Origin: Micavibrio sp.
Lineage (GTDB): Bacteria; Pseudomonadota; Alphaproteobacteria; Micavibrionales; Micavibrionaceae
Direction: 5' to 3'
Assembly: GCA_027066695.1 (NCBI GenBank)
Contig: JAMONE010000147.1
Span: forward strand, 1 to 9,877
DNA length: 9,877 nucleotides
Part shown: one piece after another, positions 5,899 to 9,877 of the stretch
Layout: each line of letters opens with the position of its first letter
Numbering within the stretch: position 1 is the first letter of the stretch
Translations under genes and position numbers: made by a program
Notes under the pieces: model-generated
Seen by the model: only the letters and a program-made list of their open reading frames with translations
Database searches by the model: none
Told to the model about the DNA's origin: nothing

Positions 5899-7395
5899 TT
5901 ATTTTGTATCAAAACTTACCCCTTGCGCCAAAGGCAGCTCAGAGGAATAATTCACCGTAGAAGTCATCCTGCGCATATATGCTTTCCAGCTATCAGAGCC
6001 GCTTTCACGTCCACCGCCTGTTTCTTTTTCACCGCCAAATGCACCGCCAATTTCTGCGCCGCTTGTGCCTATATTAACATTAGCAATGCCGCAATCACTG
6101 CCCGTTTCACTGGTGAAGATTTCCGCTTCTCTGACATCATTGGTGAATATGGATGAGGATAGCCCTTGCGGAACGGCATTTTGCCGCGCTATTGCCTCGC
6201 TAAAATCGCTATATTTGAAGATATATAATATGGGCGCAAAGGTTTCTTCCATAACATTATTAACATCGCCAAGCATCTCGACAATGGCAGGGCGCACATA
6301 ATGGCCTTTATCATCTAAAATGCGCCCACCTCCGCTTATAACTCCCCCGTCAAGGCTTGCCCTGTTAAGCGCGTCTTCCATGTTTAGATAAGCCTGCTCA
6401 TCAATTAAAGGGCCAACCAGCGTTTTGCTATCCATCGGATCGCCAATGATAAGCCCCTCATATGCGCTTTTCAAACGTGGGATCAACTCATCGTAAACAT
6501 CTTCATGCACGAATAGTCGCCGCGTGCTGGTGCAGCGTTGCCCACAAGTCCCAACCGCGCCAAATACTATGCCTTGAAAGGCAAGATCAAGGTCAGCGCT
6601 AGGTGCAACGATAATGGCGTTATTACCGCCTAGCTCAAGTATAGAACGCCCGAAACGCTGTGCCACGCGCGGAGCAACGGCGCGTCCCATTGCTGTGCTG
6701 CCTGTTGCGCTGATAACGGGAACGCGCGTATCATCAACCATAGCCGCGCCAATATCACGCTCACCGATTATTAGCTGTGATACCCCTTCGGGGGCATCCG
6801 TCCCGAATTGCTCGCAGGCTTGTTCGAATAATTTCTGGCAAGCCAGAGCGGTTACAGGGGTTTTTTCGGATGGTTTCCAAATAACGCTATCCCCGCATAT
6901 AATGGCAAGAGCGGCGTTCCATGCCCATACAGCTACGGGGAAGTTAAATGCACTTATAATGCCGACAACGCCGATTGGCTGCCAAATCTCGCGCATTTTA
7001 TGCTCGGGGCGTTCTGAAACTATCGTAAGTCCATAAAGCTGGCGCGATAAGCCTACGGCGAAATCACAAATATCTATCATCTCTTGAACTTCGCCAAGCC
7101 CCTCTTGATATATTTTGCCACATTCAAGAGTAACAAGCGCGGCTAGAGCTTCTTTATTATCGCGCAATATATCGCCAAATATACGTATAAGCTCACCGCG
7201 CCGAGGGGCAGGAACGCTGCGCCATGCTTTGAAAGCATTCACGGAAAGCTCAACCTTACGGCTAACATCATCTACACTATCACATGAAACACTGGCAATT
7301 TTCGCGTCATCAATAGGACTGAAAACATCCAAATTTCCACCGCTTAAAACAGATTTATCCAAACCAAGTTGCTTATATATTTGCTTTTTATTCAT
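5899..7395 (-). CDS. aldehyde dehydrogenase, ALDH7 (antiquitin/AmaB-like) family
   Basis: This is an NAD(P)+-dependent oxidation enzyme of 498 residues, the usual length. Catalytic parts are complete: N151 (SAFNFPV), K174 (WKPSE), the cofactor-loop GSTAMG (232-237), E254 (ELGGNNA) and nucleophile C288 (GQRCTSTRR). ALDH7 hallmarks are FAVGLSRQLYGLTI at 112-125, EETFAPILY at 383-391 and IGTSGAEIGGAFGGEKETGG at 442-461. Close relatives act on alpha-aminoadipate semialdehyde/piperideine-6-carboxylate in lysine breakdown. Others detoxify lipid or osmolyte aldehydes, so the substrate is open. I chose the ATG at 7395, which has AGGAGA ten bases before it and a family-like N-terminus. Longer in-frame starts (7419, 7434, 7452) lack a ribosome binding site. 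It is divergent from the Kef antiporter. Confidence 0.93.
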   Translation of the reverse strand: MNKKQIYKQLGLDKSVLSGGNLDVFSPIDDAKIASVSCDSVDDVSRKVELSVNAFKAWRSVPAPRRGELIRIFGDILRDNKEALAALVTLECGKIYQEGLGEVQEMIDICDFAVGLSRQLYGLTIVSERPEHKMREIWQPIGVVGIISAFNFPVAVWAWNAALAIICGDSVIWKPSEKTPVTALACQKLFEQACEQFGTDAPEGVSQLIIGERDIGAAMVDDTRVPVISATGSTAMGRAVAPRVAQRFGRSILELGGNNAIIVAPSADLDLAFQGIVFGAVGTCGQRCTSTRRLFVHEDVYDELIPRLKSAYEGLIIGDPMDSKTLVGPLIDEQAYLNMEDALNRASLDGGVISGGGRILDDKGHYVRPAIVEMLGDVNNVMEETFAPILYIFKYSDFSEAIARQNAVPQGLSSSIFTNDVREAEIFTSETGSDCGIANVNIGTSGAEIGGAFGGEKETGGGRESGSDSWKAYMRRMTSTVNYSSELPLAQGVSFDTK

Positions 7396-7483
7396 GGCTT
7401 TTGTTTCTCCTAAATTCATATATAAGGGTAGCATATATTCTGCTAAACTCATAACAACGCTTTCGCAAGGTGATATAGATATT
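7396..7483. promoter_or_regulatory. divergent promoter region between ALDH7 and Kef genes
   Basis: This 88-bp gap separates two divergent starts. On the minus strand AGGAGA (7406-7411) serves the dehydrogenase, and TTGTTA, a 16-bp spacer and TATGCT is a possible promoter. On the plus strand AAGGTGA lies about 10 nt before the antiporter ATG. Both promoters must overlap or abut in this space, so shared control is possible. Confidence 0.5.
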
Positions 7484-9157
7484 ATGCATGAAACTCTCTA
7501 CCTAACACATATACTTTTTATTCTAGCCGCGGCGGTGTTAATTGTTCCGTTTTTTCAAAAAATTGGACTAGGCTCTGTGCTAGGATATCTTGCTGCGGGC
7601 GCGGTTATTGGCCCTTGGGGATTTGGAATTATAAACCAAATCGAAGAAGTTAGCCATATAGCCGAATTTGGCGTGGTCTTCTTGCTATTTATTATTGGGA
7701 TAGAGCTTAACTTCACTCGCTTATCTGCTATGAAACGTGCGGTTTTTGGCTTGGGAGCTACCCAACTTATATTTACCGCCATGATATTTACCGCTATTGC
7801 ATTATTTTTTGGCATCTCCAAGGAAAGCGCAATCATTATAGGTTTTGGCTTAGCCCTTTCCTCCACCGCCTTCGGGCTTCAAATATTAACGGAGAGGAAT
7901 GAGTTAAAAACCGTTGCAGGCCAGACATCTTTTTCAATACTTTTGCTGCAAGATTTAGCAGTAGTGCCGCTGCTAACCATGGTGTCATTTTTAGCGCATG
8001 AGCAAACACAAATTGAAAATGTTGGTTTTGCATTATTGGAGACTATTATTGTCATTATTGCAGTAATTTTAGCAGGTAGATTCCTTTTAACGCCCGCCTT
8101 ACGCCTTATAGCGCGTAGCCATAATGCAGAGCTATTTATCGCTGCGGCGGTTCTCGTTGTACTGGGCACTGCATGGTTAATGGAAGAAGTTGGCCTATCC
8201 ATGGCTCTTGGTGCATTTTTGGCAGGTCTAATGCTTGCCGATTCACATTATCGCCATCAAATAATCGCAGATATCCAGCCATTCCGCGGAATCCTCCTTG
8301 GTCTGTTTTTCATGTCTGTCGGAATGTCGGTGGATTTTGGTCTACTTATGCAAAAGCCGCTATTAATTGCTGCGTTCGTTATAGCATTATTAAGCATTAA
8401 AATATTGGTGCTTTGGTCTATATGCAGAATTGCAAAAATCGGCAAGGGGACATCTTTACGAGTTTCAATGCTGCTATCACAAAGCGGCGAGTTTGGCTTT
8501 GTTTTATTTGGGCTTGCACTAGCCATGGGGATAATGGAAATCGAGTTATTCCAAATACTAACTCTAATCATAGCCATGAGCATGATTACAACGCCATTTA
8601 TGAGCATTGCAGGAGAGCGGGTAGAAAAACTATTAAGGCAGGGCAAAATACAAAATCAAGATCTTGAAAAACCAAATGGAGAACCATTTATAATCATAGC
8701 AGGGTTTGGACGCGTTGGGCGGCGCGTGGCAAAAATCCTTGATAGCGGTGATATTAGATATATCGCGCTGGATAATGAGCCTGACCTAGTTACACGAGAA
8801 CGAGAAAATGGATTTTCTGTTATCTATGGAAATGCGGGACGCTTTGATGTCTTAAATTCTGTTGGCGCAGCGCAAGCAAGCGCGATTGTTATAACTATTG
8901 ATACACCCATAACAACCGAGAGATTAGTCCACATCATACGCGAAAAATACCCTAAAACCCCTATTTATGTAAGGGGCAAGAACAAAGAACATTGTGAAGC
9001 ACTATATGAAGCAGGGGCAACCATGCCAGTTTCCGAAAATTTGGAAGCAAGCATAAAACTTGCCAGCGCAGCACTTACTATTAGCGGTGTTTCCGATGAT
9101 AACACCGACATCTTGCTGGATAATTTCCGTAAAAAATATTATAGCGGTCTTAGGTAG
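7484..9157 (+). CDS. KefB/KefC-type potassium/proton antiporter (CPA2) with TrkA-N domain
   Basis: This inner-membrane monovalent cation/H+ antiporter has 557 residues. Residues 1-375 carry about twelve membrane segments of the Na+/H+ exchanger fold. They include LLLQDLAVVP (153-162), whose Q-D pair is in the ion-binding unwound helices, and PFRGILLGLFFMSVGMS (266-282). Residues 401-520 form a cytosolic TrkA-N domain with nucleotide-binding GFGRVGRRVA (407-416). The order matches KefB/KefC. The segment RHQIIADIQPF (257-267) corresponds to the E. coli KefC regulatory loop RHALESDIEPF; the acidic Glu is replaced by Ile but the Asp (D263) is kept. I chose the ATG at 7484, which has a ribosome binding site. 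The reading frame is open back to 7115, but that part overlaps the dehydrogenase on the other strand. The protein is shorter than E. coli KefC at its C-terminus. Gating by glutathione adducts is not shown. Confidence 0.93.
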   Translation: MHETLYLTHILFILAAAVLIVPFFQKIGLGSVLGYLAAGAVIGPWGFGIINQIEEVSHIAEFGVVFLLFIIGIELNFTRLSAMKRAVFGLGATQLIFTAMIFTAIALFFGISKESAIIIGFGLALSSTAFGLQILTERNELKTVAGQTSFSILLLQDLAVVPLLTMVSFLAHEQTQIENVGFALLETIIVIIAVILAGRFLLTPALRLIARSHNAELFIAAAVLVVLGTAWLMEEVGLSMALGAFLAGLMLADSHYRHQIIADIQPFRGILLGLFFMSVGMSVDFGLLMQKPLLIAAFVIALLSIKILVLWSICRIAKIGKGTSLRVSMLLSQSGEFGFVLFGLALAMGIMEIELFQILTLIIAMSMITTPFMSIAGERVEKLLRQGKIQNQDLEKPNGEPFIIIAGFGRVGRRVAKILDSGDIRYIALDNEPDLVTRERENGFSVIYGNAGRFDVLNSVGAAQASAIVITIDTPITTERLVHIIREKYPKTPIYVRGKNKEHCEALYEAGATMPVSENLEASIKLASAALTISGVSDDNTDILLDNFRKKYYSGLR

Positions 9158-9193
9158 CATTTTACATTTAGCTCTGCTACAAAGCACTGCAAA

Positions 9194-9199
9194 TATAAT
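9194..9199 (+). promoter_or_regulatory. possible -10 element of the ABC-F gene
   Basis: TATAAT matches the -10 consensus and lies 14 bp before the ATG at 9214, between the Kef stop and the next start. No good -35 is seen at 16-18 bp, so read-through from the Kef gene is equally possible. Confidence 0.3.
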
Positions 9200-9213
9200 A
9201 TTAAGAGCAATTT

Positions 9214-9877
9214 ATGAGTGACCTATTATTAAGTGTTGAAGATGCTGGTGTTTTAATCGCGGGTAAGCCGTTTTTTGATGGCTTGACCTTTCATATCCAT
9301 TCGGGGCGGAAAATTGCGCTTGTCGGTAAGAATGGCGCGGGTAAGACTACGCTTATGAATATCATCACGGGAGAGCGTGAAATTGACGATGGACGCAGGT
9401 TCTTATACCCCAATACAACTACTGGATATATGAGGCAAAAGGCCGATATTACAACAGGCAAAACCGTACGTGATTACGTCTTTGAAGGCTTGAATGATGA
9501 GCTGGAAGAATGGGATATAGATTACCGCATAGAGATGGTTATAGCCCCCCTACACCTTAATGTTAATGATCGCCTTGAGAATTTGTCAGGCGGACAATTG
9601 CGCCGCGCTTGTCTTGCCCGTGCGCTTGTCGAAGAGCCAGACATTCTCTTGCTTGACGAGCCGACAAACCATATGGATATGGAGCTTATCGAATGGCTGG
9701 AAAATTATATCAATAATTATCGCGGGGCAGTTATTATTGTCTCGCATGATCGTAGGTTTTTGGCAAATACTACGGATCGGGTTTTCTGGCTGGATCGCGG
9801 TAAGCTTAGAACTGCGCCAAAAGGCTTTGCACATTTTGAAGAATGGTCAAGCGATATGCTAGAGCAAGAAGGACGCG
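9214..9877 (+). CDS. uup: ABC-F family ATPase, Uup-like, 3' end beyond window
   Basis: The first 221 residues of an ABC-F protein are present and open to the window end. ABC-F proteins are soluble tandem ATPases that act on ribosomes, and Uup is also linked to genome stability. The first nucleotide-binding domain is complete: Walker A GKNGAGKT (38-45), signature LSGGQ (124-128), Walker B ILLLDEP (144-150) followed by TNH, and H-loop SHDRRFL (177-183). The later WLDRGKLRT and FEEW...EQE segments begin the inter-domain linker typical of alphaproteobacterial Uup. There are no membrane segments, as expected. AAGAG six bases before the ATG is the ribosome binding site. It starts 56 bp after the antiporter stop, on the same strand. 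The second ATPase domain should follow right of 9877. Uup rather than EttA is from overall resemblance, not proof. Confidence 0.9.
   Translation, partial: MSDLLLSVEDAGVLIAGKPFFDGLTFHIHSGRKIALVGKNGAGKTTLMNIITGEREIDDGRRFLYPNTTTGYMRQKADITTGKTVRDYVFEGLNDELEEWDIDYRIEMVIAPLHLNVNDRLENLSGGQLRRACLARALVEEPDILLLDEPTNHMDMELIEWLENYINNYRGAVIIVSHDRRFLANTTDRVFWLDRGKLRTAPKGFAHFEEWSSDMLEQEGR

Noticed and set aside
6614..7036. 140-codon plus-strand open frame inside the aldehyde dehydrogenase
   Set aside because: It is a shadow of the real gene. The residues (Pro/Ser/Thr-rich, no motifs) are typical of antisense readings.
7396..7452. Longer start for the aldehyde dehydrogenase
   Set aside because: The upstream in-frame ATGs lack a ribosome binding site, while AGGAGA precedes the ATG at 7395.
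7115..7483. N-terminal extension of the Kef antiporter reading frame
   Set aside because: It is open by chance opposite the aldehyde dehydrogenase gene. Kef family similarity begins at the ATG at 7484, which has its own ribosome binding site.
9560..9862. Open frames overlapping the ABC-F gene on both strands
   Set aside because: The main frame carries Walker A, signature, Walker B and H-loop motifs. The others show nothing recognisable.
1..9877. CRISPR array, tRNA or rRNA genes
   Set aside because: I saw no regularly spaced direct repeats and no tRNA-like cloverleaf or rRNA-conserved segments on either strand by eye.

Overview
The window looks like chromosome from a low-GC alphaproteobacterium. 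The alphaproteobacterial-type Uup ATPase, the SapC protein, the KefB/KefC-type antiporter, the AT-rich composition and two dispersed palindromes of a kind common in Rickettsiales-like genomes all fit. The lineage is inferred from recalled protein families and was not tested by search.

Layout. At the left edge (1-149, minus strand) is the 5' part of an IS630-family transposase with a frameshift near its start. AT-rich flanking DNA and a palindromic repeat (223-261) follow. Three minus-strand genes come next. 1813-2601 encodes a SapC-family protein. 1085-1687 encodes a small helix-turn-helix plus coiled-coil DNA-binding protein of the type found beside plasmid replication genes. 284-1060, 24 bp downstream of it, encodes an exported protein made of three cysteine-patterned repeats.

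Divergently, the plus strand carries ugd (UDP-glucose 6-dehydrogenase) and a cysQ-like bisphosphate nucleotidase, 9 bp apart. A second exported cysteine protein (5033-5749) follows, and its promoter suggests a leaderless mRNA. A convergent intergenic gap with an 88-bp imperfect palindrome (5771-5858) separates it from a minus-strand ALDH7-family aldehyde dehydrogenase (5899-7395). Divergent from that gene is a KefB/KefC-type K+/H+ antiporter (7484-9157). An ABC-F ATPase of the Uup type starts at 9214 and runs off the right edge.

How the genes work together. Ugd makes UDP-glucuronate for surface polysaccharide, and SapC is linked in other bacteria to S-layer or outer-surface functions, so the left half may be about the cell surface. 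The aldehyde dehydrogenase and the Kef antiporter share an 88-bp divergent promoter region, and both families can act in electrophile or aldehyde stress. Most genes here are housekeeping types. The least explained material is the pair 1085-1687/284-1060 and the protein at 5033-5749. I see no CRISPR array, tRNA, rRNA or recognisable defence system. Only one gene-free stretch (2602-2821) exceeds 200 bp, and none exceeds 300 bp.
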